DNA of 64,000 bases. Origin: Pseudomonas chlororaphis (GTDB lineage Bacteria > Pseudomonadota > Gammaproteobacteria > Pseudomonadales > Pseudomonadaceae). The number at the start of each line of letters is the position of its first letter. Position 1 is the stretch's first letter. The position numbers and the translations under genes were made by a program. The notes under the pieces were generated by a model. The model saw only the letters and a list, made by a program, of their open reading frames with translations, did not search any database and had not been told where the DNA came from. Positions 9,612 through 19,783 of this stretch are shown piece by piece. The stretch is from positions 105,754 to 169,753 of the forward strand of contig NZ_MSCT01000022.1 of NCBI RefSeq assembly GCF_001921865.1, read 5' to 3'.

Positions 9612-10331
9612 ATGCGTGTCGCAATACTGGATGACGAGCCCGCCGAACTGGCGCGGGTGGAACAGACACTGCGACAGATCCCTGCCTCTGGGGAGCAGCC
9701 ATGGACGCTGCACAGCTTCGAGCGCGGCGAAGACCTGCTGCGACAGTTGCGGCGCGAAACCTTCGACCTGCTGATTCTCGACTGGCAGTTGCCGGACCTC
9801 AGCGGCCTGTCATTGCTACGCTGGACCCGCGAGCACATGGAAGCGCCGCCAGCGGCCATCATGCTCACCAGTCGCGATGCCGAGAGCGATATCGTCCAGG
9901 CGCTCAACACCGGTGCCGACGACTATGTGAGCAAACCCTTCCGTCCCAACGAGCTCAAGGCCCGGGTGACCGCGGTCCTGCGCCGCCATGGCTTGCAGCG
10001 CTCGGCGGCGGTCGAGGTGCAAACCTTCAACGACCTGGTCTTCGACGATGCCGAGTTGACCGTAACCCGCGCCGGCAGCCCGATCAGCCTCACCGAACGC
10101 GAGTACCGCCTGGCCCGCTGCCTGTTCGCCAATCTTGGCCGTCCGTTGTCCCGGGAATACCTCTACGAGCGTTTCTGGACCCACGAGGAAATCGTCTCTT
10201 CGCGTCCGCTGGACACGCACATCTACCGCTTGCGCAACAAGCTGGGGCTGACCGCGGATCGTGGCTGGCAATTGCTGACCATCTACGGCTACGGCTATCG
10301 CCTGGAAAGCGTGACGGGCGCGACGGAGTAG
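9612..10331 (+). CDS. OmpR/PhoB-family response regulator
   Basis: 239 aa. The receiver domain (1-115) has the acidic pair Asp7/Asp8, the phospho-acceptor Asp57 (LILDWQLP), Thr86 and Lys108 (VSKPF). The C-terminal winged helix (about 135-235) has the LTEREYRL and RPLDTHIYRLRNKL segments of this family. It is therefore a phosphorylation-dependent DNA-binding transcription factor. No kinase gene lies on the same strand; the CHASE2 kinase at 4586-6913 is the nearest candidate partner. It is convergent with gyrB, with a REP element and a bidirectional terminator between. Confidence 0.92.
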   Translation: MRVAILDDEPAELARVEQTLRQIPASGEQPWTLHSFERGEDLLRQLRRETFDLLILDWQLPDLSGLSLLRWTREHMEAPPAAIMLTSRDAESDIVQALNTGADDYVSKPFRPNELKARVTAVLRRHGLQRSAAVEVQTFNDLVFDDAELTVTRAGSPISLTEREYRLARCLFANLGRPLSREYLYERFWTHEEIVSSRPLDTHIYRLRNKLGLTADRGWQLLTIYGYGYRLESVTGATE

Positions 10332-10359
10332 GGCAATCGCGCGTCGGCTGATACACCGC

Positions 10360-10383
10360 TATCGCGAGCAAGCTCGCTCCTAC
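10360..10383. repeat. REP element
   Basis: TATCGCGAGCAAGCTCGCTC plus CTAC matches the Pseudomonas REP core seen again at 34746-34810, 40371-40503 and 58768-58856. It stands alone between the convergent response regulator and gyrB genes, just before the terminator. Confidence 0.85.
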
Positions 10384-10390
10384 CGATAAA

Positions 10391-10426
10391 CAAAAAGGCC
10401 GCGATCGTGAGATCGCGGCCTTTTTG
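10391..10426. terminator. Bidirectional intrinsic terminator
   Basis: Perfect 16-bp stem, CAAAAAGGCCGCGATC (10391-10406) with its complement at 10411-10426, around the loop GTGA. An A-run on one side and a T-run on the other let it work for both the response regulator (+) and gyrB (-). Confidence 0.93.
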
Positions 10427-10446
10427 TTTCGGCGATACAACCCGGA

Positions 10447-12864
<2,418 letters not shown>

Positions 12865-12868
12865 GCCT

Positions 12869-13972
12869 TCACTCCCGATGGTCGTGGGTCTGGGTGATAC
12901 GGCCCTGTTCCACGTGGAACAGAGCGACTGGCGTTTCCGTCTGCCAGCCTTCCCTCAATAATTCGTGGTCTACACAGGTGATAAACACCTGGCAGCGTAA
13001 GTCTTCCAACAAGCGACAAAGTGCGCGGCGATGCTGCTCGTCCAACTCGGACGGCAAGTCGTCCACCAGATAAATACACTGACCGCGCCGGGCCTGGCTG
13101 ACCAGGTGTCCCTGGGCGATCCGCAAGGCACAGACCACCAACTTCTGCTGACCGCGGGACAAAATATCCGCCGCGTTATGTGCACCCAATCTGAGGCGCA
13201 AATCAGCACGTTGGGGACCAGCCTGGGTATGACCCATTTGCTGATCACGATGGAGGGAAGCGGCGAGCACTGCACTGAGCTCTCGCTCTTTATCCCAACC
13301 ACGGTAATAGCTAAGCGTTAAGCCCTCGAGCGCTACCAGTTCGCTCAAGGTCTGCTCAAAGACTGGTTTCAAGGCTTTGATGTAAGCGCGGCGGTATTCA
13401 TCGATTTCAGCGCTGGCCTGACACAGTTCCCTGTCCCAGGCTGCTTGCGAAGCGGCGTCAAGTGTACCATGCCGCAGCCATGAGTTTCGCTGCCGCAGGG
13501 CCTTCTGCAAGCGCTGCCAGGTTGACATGAAGCGGGGTTCCACGTGGAACACGCCCCAATCCAGAAACTGCCGCCTGATTTTCGGGGCGCCTTCCAACAG
13601 GCGGAAGCTGTCCGGGTTGATCAACTGCAAAGGCAGGATTTCCGCCAACTGCGCCGCGCTGCGAGCGTTCTGCCCATCGATGCGGATCTGAAACTCGCCC
13701 TGGCGGTCGCGCGATATCCCCAGGTTGCTGTGCCCGCCTTCCGCCAGCTCAACCTGGCCAAACACCGTGCACGCCAGCTGTTCGTACTGGATCACCGGCA
13801 ACAAACGGGCACTGCGAAACGAGCGAGCAAGCCCCAGCAAGTGGATGGCTTCCAGCACGCTGGTCTTGCCACTGCCGTTGGCGCCGTAGAGGAGGTTGAT
13901 GCGGGGGGAGGGGGAGAAGGTCACCGGGTGCAGATTGCGCACCGCGGTGACCGAGACGCGACTGAGGGACAT
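12869..13972 (-). CDS. recF: DNA replication and repair protein RecF
   Basis: 367 aa SMC-like ATPase that helps load RecA at single-strand gaps and restart stalled forks. Walker A GANGSGKTS is at residues 30-38. The ABC-type signature LSRGQQKL and Walker B YLVDDLPSELD are near the C-terminus. The gene lies 20 bases after dnaN and 4 before gyrB. Two centromere-like parS sites lie inside its coding sequence (12906-12921 and 13536-13551), so those codons are probably under double selection. Confidence 0.97.
   Translation of the reverse strand: MSLSRVSVTAVRNLHPVTFSPSPRINLLYGANGSGKTSVLEAIHLLGLARSFRSARLLPVIQYEQLACTVFGQVELAEGGHSNLGISRDRQGEFQIRIDGQNARSAAQLAEILPLQLINPDSFRLLEGAPKIRRQFLDWGVFHVEPRFMSTWQRLQKALRQRNSWLRHGTLDAASQAAWDRELCQASAEIDEYRRAYIKALKPVFEQTLSELVALEGLTLSYYRGWDKERELSAVLAASLHRDQQMGHTQAGPQRADLRLRLGAHNAADILSRGQQKLVVCALRIAQGHLVSQARRGQCIYLVDDLPSELDEQHRRALCRLLEDLRCQVFITCVDHELLREGWQTETPVALFHVEQGRITQTHDHRE
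12906..12921. promoter_or_regulatory. parS: parS site 1 (ParB binding)
   Basis: Perfect 16-bp palindrome TGTTCCACGTGGAACA. Its core GTTCCACGTGGAAC is the known Pseudomonas parS, which nucleates ParB near the origin. It lies within the 3' part of recF, about 3.8 kb from oriC and 12 kb from parB. Confidence 0.95.
13536..13551. promoter_or_regulatory. parS: parS site 2 (ParB binding)
   Basis: GGTTCCACGTGGAACA contains the intact 14-bp parS core and differs from site 1 only at the first base. It lies in recF, 630 bp from site 1. No third copy of the core was found in the window. Confidence 0.93.
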
Positions 13973-13992
13973 CTAGCTTCTGCTGGACATGA

Positions 13993-15096
13993 TTACAGGC
14001 GCATCGGCATGACAACGTAGGCCGAGTCGTCGTTATCGGACTCCTGAACCAGCGCGCTGCTGTTGGAGTCGGACAGGATCAGGCGGACCTGTTCGGTGGT
14101 CATCACGCCCAGCACGTCAAGCAGGTAGCTCACGTTGAAGCCGATCTCCAGCGAACCGCCGTTGTATTCCACGCCGACTTCTTCTTCCGCTTCTTCCTGC
14201 TCCGGGTTGTTCGCCTGGATTTTCAGCTGACCGTTGGCCAGTTGCAGACGGATGCCGCGGTACTTCTCGTTGGACAGGATCGCGGTACGGCTGAACGCTT
14301 CGCGCAGCGCCTGGCGGTCGCCCAGTACCAGCTTGTCGCCACCTTTAGGCAGTACGCGCTCGTAGTCCGGGAACTTGCCGTCGACCAGCTTGGAAGTGAA
14401 GGTGAATTCGCCGGTGGTCGCGCGGATGTGGTGCTGGCCCAGCACGATGCTGACGTTGCCGTCCGGCTCGGTGAGCAGGCGGGCGAGTTCCAGGATGCCT
14501 TTGCGCGGCACGATGACCTGGTGGCGATCCGGCTGACCGATATCGGCCTGCATGGAGCACATGGCCAAGCGGTGACCGTCGGTGGCCACGGCGCGGATAA
14601 TACCGGCGGAGACTTCCAGCAGCATGCCGTTGAGGTAGTAGCGCACGTCCTGCTGGGCCATGGCGAAGCTGGTGCGTTCGATCAGGCGACGCAGCTTGCT
14701 CTGCTCAAGGCTGCAGGTCAGCGAGCCCGGGCCTTCTTCCACCGTCGGGAAATCGTTGGCCGGCAGGGTGGACAGGGTAAAACGGCTACGGCCGGCCTTG
14801 ACCACCAGCTTCTGCTCGTCGACCTTGATGTCGATCAGCGCGTCGTTCGGCAGGCTCTTGCAGATGTCCATCAGCTTGCGCGCCGGAACAGTGATTTCGC
14901 CCGGTTCCGCCGGCTCTTCCAGCTGTACGCGACCGACCAGCTCGACTTCCAGGTCGGTACCGGTCAGAGACAGCTGCTGGCCTTCGACGACCAACAGCAC
15001 GTTGGAAAGTACCGGCAAGGTCTGACGGCGTTCGACGACGCCGGCGACCAGTTGCAGGGGTTTCAACAGGGCTTCGCGTTGAATGGTGAAATGCAT
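13993..15096 (-). CDS. dnaN: DNA polymerase III beta sliding clamp
   Basis: 367 aa, exactly the usual length. The protein dimerises into the ring that tethers DNA polymerases to the template and is the platform for many clamp-binding proteins. It begins MHFTIQREALLKPLQLVAGV and ends YVVMPMRL, the conserved C-terminus that closes the peptide-binding pocket. It lies 38 bases after dnaA and 20 before recF, in the classical origin operon. Confidence 0.98.
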   Translation of the reverse strand: MHFTIQREALLKPLQLVAGVVERRQTLPVLSNVLLVVEGQQLSLTGTDLEVELVGRVQLEEPAEPGEITVPARKLMDICKSLPNDALIDIKVDEQKLVVKAGRSRFTLSTLPANDFPTVEEGPGSLTCSLEQSKLRRLIERTSFAMAQQDVRYYLNGMLLEVSAGIIRAVATDGHRLAMCSMQADIGQPDRHQVIVPRKGILELARLLTEPDGNVSIVLGQHHIRATTGEFTFTSKLVDGKFPDYERVLPKGGDKLVLGDRQALREAFSRTAILSNEKYRGIRLQLANGQLKIQANNPEQEEAEEEVGVEYNGGSLEIGFNVSYLLDVLGVMTTEQVRLILSDSNSSALVQESDNDDSAYVVMPMRL

Positions 15097-15134
15097 GGTC
15101 TAGTCCCTTGCCTTAATAAGCTGCGCTGGAGTCA

Positions 15135-16652
15135 TCACGTGGTCAGAGTACGCAGCAGGTTCTTGTAGTCCTCGCGGATGTCCGCGTCGGATTCCTTAAG
15201 TTCGTTGATCTTGCGGCATGCATGCAAGACCGTGGTGTGGTCACGGCCGCCGAAGACATCGCCGATTTCCGGCAGGCTGTGGTTGGTCAGTTCCTTGGAC
15301 AAGGCCATGGCCACCTGGCGCGGCCGCGCGACAGAACGCGAGCGGCGCTTGGACAGCAGATCGGAGATCTTGATCTTGTAGTACTCGGCGACGGTGCGCT
15401 GAATGTTATCCACAGAGACCAGCTTGTCCTGCAGGGCCAACAGGTCTTTCAGCGATTCGCGAATCAGCTCGATGGTGATATCGCGCCCCATGAAGTGCGA
15501 GTGAGCGATGACCCGCTTGAGCGCACCCTCCAGCTCACGCACGTTGGAGCGAATCCGCTGGGCAATGAAGAACGCCGCATCGTGGGGCAGTTCAACCTTG
15601 GCCTGGTCGGCCTTCTTCATCAGGATCGCGACCCGGGTTTCCAGCTCCGGCGGCTCTACCGCCACGGTCAGGCCCCAGCCGAAGCGCGACTTCAGGCGTT
15701 CTTCCAGGCCTTCGATCTCCTTCGGATAACGGTCGCTGGTGAGAATCACCTGTTGGCCGCCTTCGAGCAGGGCGTTGAAGGTGTGGAAGAACTCTTCCTG
15801 GGAACGCTCCTTGCGGGCGAAGAACTGAATATCGTCGATCAGCAGGGCATCCACCGAACGATAGAAACGCTTGAATTCGTTGATCGCGTTGAGTTGCAGC
15901 GCCTTGACCATGTCAGCCACGAAACGCTCGGAATGCAGGTACACGACCTTGGCATTCGGGTTCTTCTTTAATAGATGGTTACCCACAGCGTGCATCAAGT
16001 GCGTCTTACCCAAGCCAACGCCGCCATAAAGGAAGAGCGGGTTGTAACCGTGCTTGGGGTTGTCGGCTACCTGCCAGGCCGCGGCGCGGGCCAGCTGGTT
16101 GGACTTGCCTTCCACAAAGTTTTCGAAGGTGAAGGTGCGGTTCAGATAACTGGTGTGCTTGAGCGCGCCTTCTACCTGCACGGTGCGCTGTTCGGCACGC
16201 ACTGGAGCCTGCTGCGAGCTGGCGCCCGCCATCGGATCGAAGCTGTCACGAGAGGGTTCTTCGCTGACTTCGGCGACTTTCTGAGCCGCAGGCTTTGCCG
16301 GGGCGACCGGCGCCGGAGCACTGACCGGAGCTGCCGCGGCGGCCTGCTGGGCTTGAGAGGCAGCGGCGGCCAACGGCGCATTGGGCGCAGCACGAGGGGC
16401 GGAACTGCGTTTGCTGCCTATTAATAAGGAAAGCGCCGGAGTCATGCCATTGCCATGCTCATCCAGCAGTTCGAGCACACGGCCCAGGTACTTTTCGTTG
16501 ACCCAATCGAGAACAAAACGATTCGGTGCGTATACACGCAACTCGTCGCCTTCGGCTTCGACCTGTAGCGGACGGATCCAAGTGTTGAATTGCTGGGCAG
16601 GCAGCTCATCACGCAGAAGCTCCACGCACTGCTGCCAAAGTTCCACTGACAC
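15135..16652 (-). CDS. dnaA: Chromosomal replication initiator DnaA
   Basis: 505 aa AAA+ initiator that binds DnaA boxes and melts oriC. Domain I spans about 1-80. A long Ala/Pro-rich domain II linker (about 85-165) explains the larger size than E. coli DnaA (467 aa). The AAA+ domain has Walker A GVGLGKTH (211-218) and Walker B LLIDDIQ (270-276). Domain IV carries the DnaA signature GRDHTTVLHACRKI from residue 469. A perfect DnaA box lies inside the gene (15406-15414) and another overlaps the predicted promoter -35, both consistent with autoregulation. Confidence 0.98.
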   Translation of the reverse strand: MSVELWQQCVELLRDELPAQQFNTWIRPLQVEAEGDELRVYAPNRFVLDWVNEKYLGRVLELLDEHGNGMTPALSLLIGSKRSSAPRAAPNAPLAAAASQAQQAAAAAPVSAPAPVAPAKPAAQKVAEVSEEPSRDSFDPMAGASSQQAPVRAEQRTVQVEGALKHTSYLNRTFTFENFVEGKSNQLARAAAWQVADNPKHGYNPLFLYGGVGLGKTHLMHAVGNHLLKKNPNAKVVYLHSERFVADMVKALQLNAINEFKRFYRSVDALLIDDIQFFARKERSQEEFFHTFNALLEGGQQVILTSDRYPKEIEGLEERLKSRFGWGLTVAVEPPELETRVAILMKKADQAKVELPHDAAFFIAQRIRSNVRELEGALKRVIAHSHFMGRDITIELIRESLKDLLALQDKLVSVDNIQRTVAEYYKIKISDLLSKRRSRSVARPRQVAMALSKELTNHSLPEIGDVFGGRDHTTVLHACRKINELKESDADIREDYKNLLRTLTT

Positions 16653-16697
16653 GGATATCCCCTAAGTCGAAAGCCGGTGAGGCAAAAACAAGCCGAC

Positions 16698-16726
16698 ATT
16701 GTAGCGAGCAGACGCCCACTTATCCA
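16698..16726 (-). promoter_or_regulatory. Candidate dnaA promoter overlapped by a DnaA box
   Basis: Read on the minus strand: -10 TACAAT (16698-16703), a 17-base spacer, and -35-like TGGATA (16721-16726), 46 bases upstream of the dnaA ATG. The -35 lies inside the perfect DnaA box 16720-16728, so DnaA binding would block it. Confidence 0.55.
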
Positions 16727-17127
16727 CATGTAGGTTCATCACAGAGCACTATGAATCAACGCTTTATCCTGAAAAAACACGACCAATGGTATGTGCATAA
16801 GCTCTGTGGATAACCCCACTTAAGGGCATTGCACAACTGGGGGTTGAAATCAGTGGATAACCCGCCTGTGGATAACTGACCTTTTCACCCACAGCTTTTC
16901 CGCGGGTGCGGCACAGGCAGAGCACCGCTTCTCGACAGTGTTGTCATTCTCTGTACATCACGATTTATAAGGCTTTAAGCTGGTTATCCACAGAAGGATG
17001 CTGCCCTAGCCTTTATAAGCTTTACAGAAAAGCTTTAAATAATTCCCTTCTTTATTTTTATCTTTGGCCAGACCTGTTTGTATTTGCCGGGCGGACATAC
17101 CCAGATAAAGGAAAAGCTGGTTGGAAA

Positions 17128-17156
17128 TTGACCTAGAGGCTTGCTTTCTCTAGAAT
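17128..17156 (+). promoter_or_regulatory. Sigma-70 promoter of rpmH
   Basis: -35 TTGACC (17128-17133), a 17-base spacer and -10 TAGAAT (17151-17156). It starts transcription of rpmH-rnpA-yidD-yidC about 55 bases upstream of the rpmH start, running away from oriC. Confidence 0.8.
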
Positions 17157-17216
17157 CGCCGATCTCTTAAAACGGGGGCCATTCCGGCCCGTTGTGGACG
17201 AACCAGGTAACACGAC

Positions 17217-17351
17217 ATGAAACGTACTTTCCAACCAAGCACTATCAAACGCGCTCGTACCCACGGTTTCCGTGCTCGCATGGCTACCAAGAACGGCCGT
17301 GCCGTCCTGTCGCGCCGTCGCGCCAAAGGTCGTGCGCGTCTGGCAGTTTGA
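17217..17351 (+). CDS. rpmH: 50S ribosomal protein L34
   Basis: 44 aa, very basic: it begins MKRTFQPSTIKRARTHGFRA and ends RARLAV, the standard L34 sequence and length. It is part of the large ribosomal subunit and classically the first gene rightward from a gammaproteobacterial dnaA. A strong promoter lies just upstream, and rnpA begins 16 bases downstream. Confidence 0.97.
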   Translation: MKRTFQPSTIKRARTHGFRARMATKNGRAVLSRRRAKGRARLAV

Positions 17352-17367
17352 TACTCCGGCACTGGAG

Positions 17368-17769
17368 GTGAGTCAGGACTTCAGTCGGGAAAAGCGTCTG
17401 CTTACTCCCCGGCATTTCAAGGCAGTCTTTGACTCCCCTACCGGCAAGGTTCCGGGGAAAAATCTCCTGCTCCTTGCGCGCAACAACGATCTGGATCATC
17501 CCCGTCTGGGGCTGGTTATCGGCAAAAAGAGCGTCAAGCTCTCCGTTGAGCGCAATCGTCTCAAACGTCTTATGCGCGAATCGTTTCGCCTGCACCAGGA
17601 TTCTCTGGTCGGCTGGGACATCGTTATCGTCGCGCGCAAAGGTTTGGGCGATGTAGAAAACCCCGAATTGATTCAGCATTTCGGCAAACTCTGGAAGCGT
17701 CTGGCCCGTAACAAGCCGGCATCAGCAGTTCAAACCGAAACTGTAGGGGTAGACAGTCCCAATGCGTAA
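17368..17769 (+). CDS. rnpA: Ribonuclease P protein component
   Basis: About 133 aa basic protein that binds the RNase P RNA and assists 5' maturation of tRNAs. The RNR signature is in KLSVERNRLKRLMRESFR. I chose the GTG at 17368 (VSQDFSREKRLL) because family members begin at this point. The frame is open back into rpmH, and the GGAG at 17364-17367 abuts this start, so translation may depend on coupling to rpmH. The end overlaps yidD by 8 bases. Confidence 0.93.
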   Translation: MSQDFSREKRLLTPRHFKAVFDSPTGKVPGKNLLLLARNNDLDHPRLGLVIGKKSVKLSVERNRLKRLMRESFRLHQDSLVGWDIVIVARKGLGDVENPELIQHFGKLWKRLARNKPASAVQTETVGVDSPNA

Positions 17770-18007
17770 ACTGGCCCTCGTTCCGATCCAGTTTTATCGC
17801 TACGCCATTAGTCCTCTGATGGCCAGTCACTGTCGTTTCTACCCCAGTTGTTCCTGCTACGCGTATGAAGCCATCGAAAATCATGGCCTTCTGCGCGGAG
17901 GCTGGCTGACCTTTCGTCGTTTAGGTCGCTGTCATCCGTGGAATCCCGGTGGTTATGACCCGGTTCCACCTATCCCTACCTCCCGTTCTTCTTCGATGGC
18001 CGAGTAA
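17762..18007 (+). CDS. yidD: Membrane protein insertion efficiency factor YidD
   Basis: 81 aa. It has the conserved YidD core: FYRYAISPL, then CRFYPSCSCYAYEAI with its three Cys residues, and GRCHPWNPGGYDPVP. It is a small membrane-associated protein that aids YidC-dependent insertion. It overlaps rnpA by 8 bases and ends 2 bases before yidC, so the set is tightly coupled. Confidence 0.95.
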   Translation: MRKLALVPIQFYRYAISPLMASHCRFYPSCSCYAYEAIENHGLLRGGWLTFRRLGRCHPWNPGGYDPVPPIPTSRSSSMAE

Positions 18008-18009
18008 TC

Positions 18010-19692
18010 ATGGATATTAAACGCACGATCCTGATCGTCGCCCTGGCAATCGTGTCCTACGTCATGGTCCTTAAGTGGAACCAGGACTATGGCCAGGCTG
18101 CCCTGCCGACTCAGAATGTTGCTGCCAACACTGCCACCCCGGCCCTGCCGGATACGCCTGTTGGTAACAATGCTTCCGCCAGTGCCGATGTACCCAGCGC
18201 GAATACCGATACCAGCACCCCTACCGAAACTCCGGTAGCGGCAAGCAAAGACCTCATCCAGGTAAAAACGGATGTGCTCGATCTGGCTATCGATCCTCAA
18301 GGTGGTGATATTGCCCAGCTGAAGCTGCCGCTGTATCCACGTCGCCAGGACCATCCGGAAATTCCGTTCCAGCTGTTCGATAACGGTGGCGAGCGTACTT
18401 ATCTGGCGCAAAGCGGCCTGACCGGTACCAACGGTCCGGATGCCCGTCCTGCCGGACGCCCGGTTTACTCGACCGCGCAAAAGACTTATCAACTGGCTGA
18501 TGGCCAGGACCAACTGAACGTCGACCTGAAATTCAGCGACGCCGGCGTCAACTACATCAAGCGTTTCACCTTTACCCGCGGTCTGTACGATCTGAAAGTC
18601 ACTTATCTGATCGACAACACCAGCGACAAGGCCTGGACCGGCAACCTGTTTGCCCAGCTCAAGCGCGACGCCAGCTCCGATCCTTCTTCCAGCACTGCCA
18701 CCGGCACCGCGACTTACCTGGGCGCCGCCCTGTGGACAAGTTCCGAGCCGTACAAAAAAGTGTCGATGAAAGATATCGACAAGGGTTCGCTGAAAGAAAC
18801 CGTGCAAGGTGGCTGGGTTGCCTGGCTGCAACACTACTTCGTGACTGCCTGGATTCCGGCGAAGAACGAAAGCAACACTGTTCAGACCCGCAAGGACAAC
18901 CAGGGCAACTACATCATCGGTTTCACTGGCCCAGCGCTGACCATTGCTCCGGGCGCCAAGGCTGAAGCCACTGCCACTCTGTACGCCGGTCCGAAAAGCC
19001 AGGCGGTGCTGAAAGAGTTGTCCCCAGGCCTGGAATTGACCGTCGACTACGGCATTCTGTGGTTCATCGCCCAGCCGATCTTCTGGCTGCTGCAACATAT
19101 CCACAGCATCGTGGGTAACTGGGGTTGGTCGATCATCTTCCTGACCATGCTGATCAAAGGGATCTTCTTCCCATTGTCGGCAGCCAGCTACAAGTCGATG
19201 GCGCGCATGCGCGCAGTGGCGCCGAAACTGGCGGCGCTGAAAGAGCAACATGGCGACGACCGGCAGAAAATGTCGCAAGCCATGATGGAGCTGTACAAGA
19301 AAGAGAAGATCAATCCGCTGGGTGGTTGCTTGCCAATCCTCGTGCAGATGCCGGTGTTCCTGTCCTTGTACTGGGTACTCCTGGAAAGCGTGGAAATGCG
19401 CCAGGCGCCGTTCATGCTGTGGATTACCGACCTGTCGATCAAGGATCCGTTCTTCATCCTGCCGATCATCATGGGCGCCACCATGTTCATCCAGCAGCAG
19501 CTGAACCCGACTCCTCCGGACCCGATGCAGGCCAAGGTGATGAAAATGATGCCAATCATCTTCACCTTCTTCTTCCTGTGGTTCCCGGCGGGCCTGGTGC
19601 TGTACTGGGTTGTGAACAACTGCCTGTCGATCGCCCAACAGTGGTACATCACTCGTAAGATCGAAGCTGCTACCAAGAAAGCAGCTGCCTGA
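18010..19692 (+). CDS. yidC: Membrane protein insertase YidC
   Basis: 560 aa, typical for the gammaproteobacterial form. An N-terminal TM (MDIKRTILIVALAIVSYVMV) is followed by a large periplasmic domain with a low-complexity Ala/Thr/Pro linker (about 35-80). The C-terminal five-helix insertase core (about 345-550) contains NPLGGCLPILVQMPVFLSLY. It inserts inner-membrane proteins alone or with SecYEG, including the ATP synthase c subunit encoded downstream at 27542. The gene ends before a short intrinsic terminator. Confidence 0.97.
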   Translation: MDIKRTILIVALAIVSYVMVLKWNQDYGQAALPTQNVAANTATPALPDTPVGNNASASADVPSANTDTSTPTETPVAASKDLIQVKTDVLDLAIDPQGGDIAQLKLPLYPRRQDHPEIPFQLFDNGGERTYLAQSGLTGTNGPDARPAGRPVYSTAQKTYQLADGQDQLNVDLKFSDAGVNYIKRFTFTRGLYDLKVTYLIDNTSDKAWTGNLFAQLKRDASSDPSSSTATGTATYLGAALWTSSEPYKKVSMKDIDKGSLKETVQGGWVAWLQHYFVTAWIPAKNESNTVQTRKDNQGNYIIGFTGPALTIAPGAKAEATATLYAGPKSQAVLKELSPGLELTVDYGILWFIAQPIFWLLQHIHSIVGNWGWSIIFLTMLIKGIFFPLSAASYKSMARMRAVAPKLAALKEQHGDDRQKMSQAMMELYKKEKINPLGGCLPILVQMPVFLSLYWVLLESVEMRQAPFMLWITDLSIKDPFFILPIIMGATMFIQQQLNPTPPDPMQAKVMKMMPIIFTFFFLWFPAGLVLYWVVNNCLSIAQQWYITRKIEAATKKAAA

Positions 19693-19717
19693 CCTACGCT
19701 GTGGATAACCACTCAAG

Positions 19718-19739
19718 ACGCCCCCTAGTGGGGCGTTTT
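19718..19739 (+). terminator. Intrinsic terminator after yidC
   Basis: 7-bp stem ACGCCCC / GGGGCGT with a 5-base loop followed by TTTT. It separates the rpmH-yidC transcript from mnmE. A perfect DnaA box (19700-19708) lies just before it. Confidence 0.75.
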
Positions 19740-19783
19740 GCTGTCTGTCTCTTTTGTTTGCCTCTTTATGTCTGGAGCGGGTT

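Larger units (their letters stand above)
16653..17216. other. oriC: Chromosomal replication origin oriC (dnaA-rpmH region)
   Basis: 564 bases without a gene between divergent dnaA and rpmH. Perfect DnaA boxes lie at 16720-16728 (TTATCCACA), 16805-16813 and 16867-16875 (TGTGGATAA) and 16984-16992 (TTATCCACA); a one-mismatch box lies at 16852-16860. An AT-rich stretch (about 17020-17070, AAGCTTTAAATAATTCCC then T-rich) lies next to the last box and is the likely unwinding element. The position and gene order match the mapped Pseudomonas origin. A 76-codon open frame at 16906-17136 inside it is not credible as a gene. Confidence 0.93.

Noticed and set aside
16906..17136. 76-codon frame inside oriC
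   Set aside because: Overlaps DnaA boxes and the AT-rich unwinding region and lacks a ribosome binding site.
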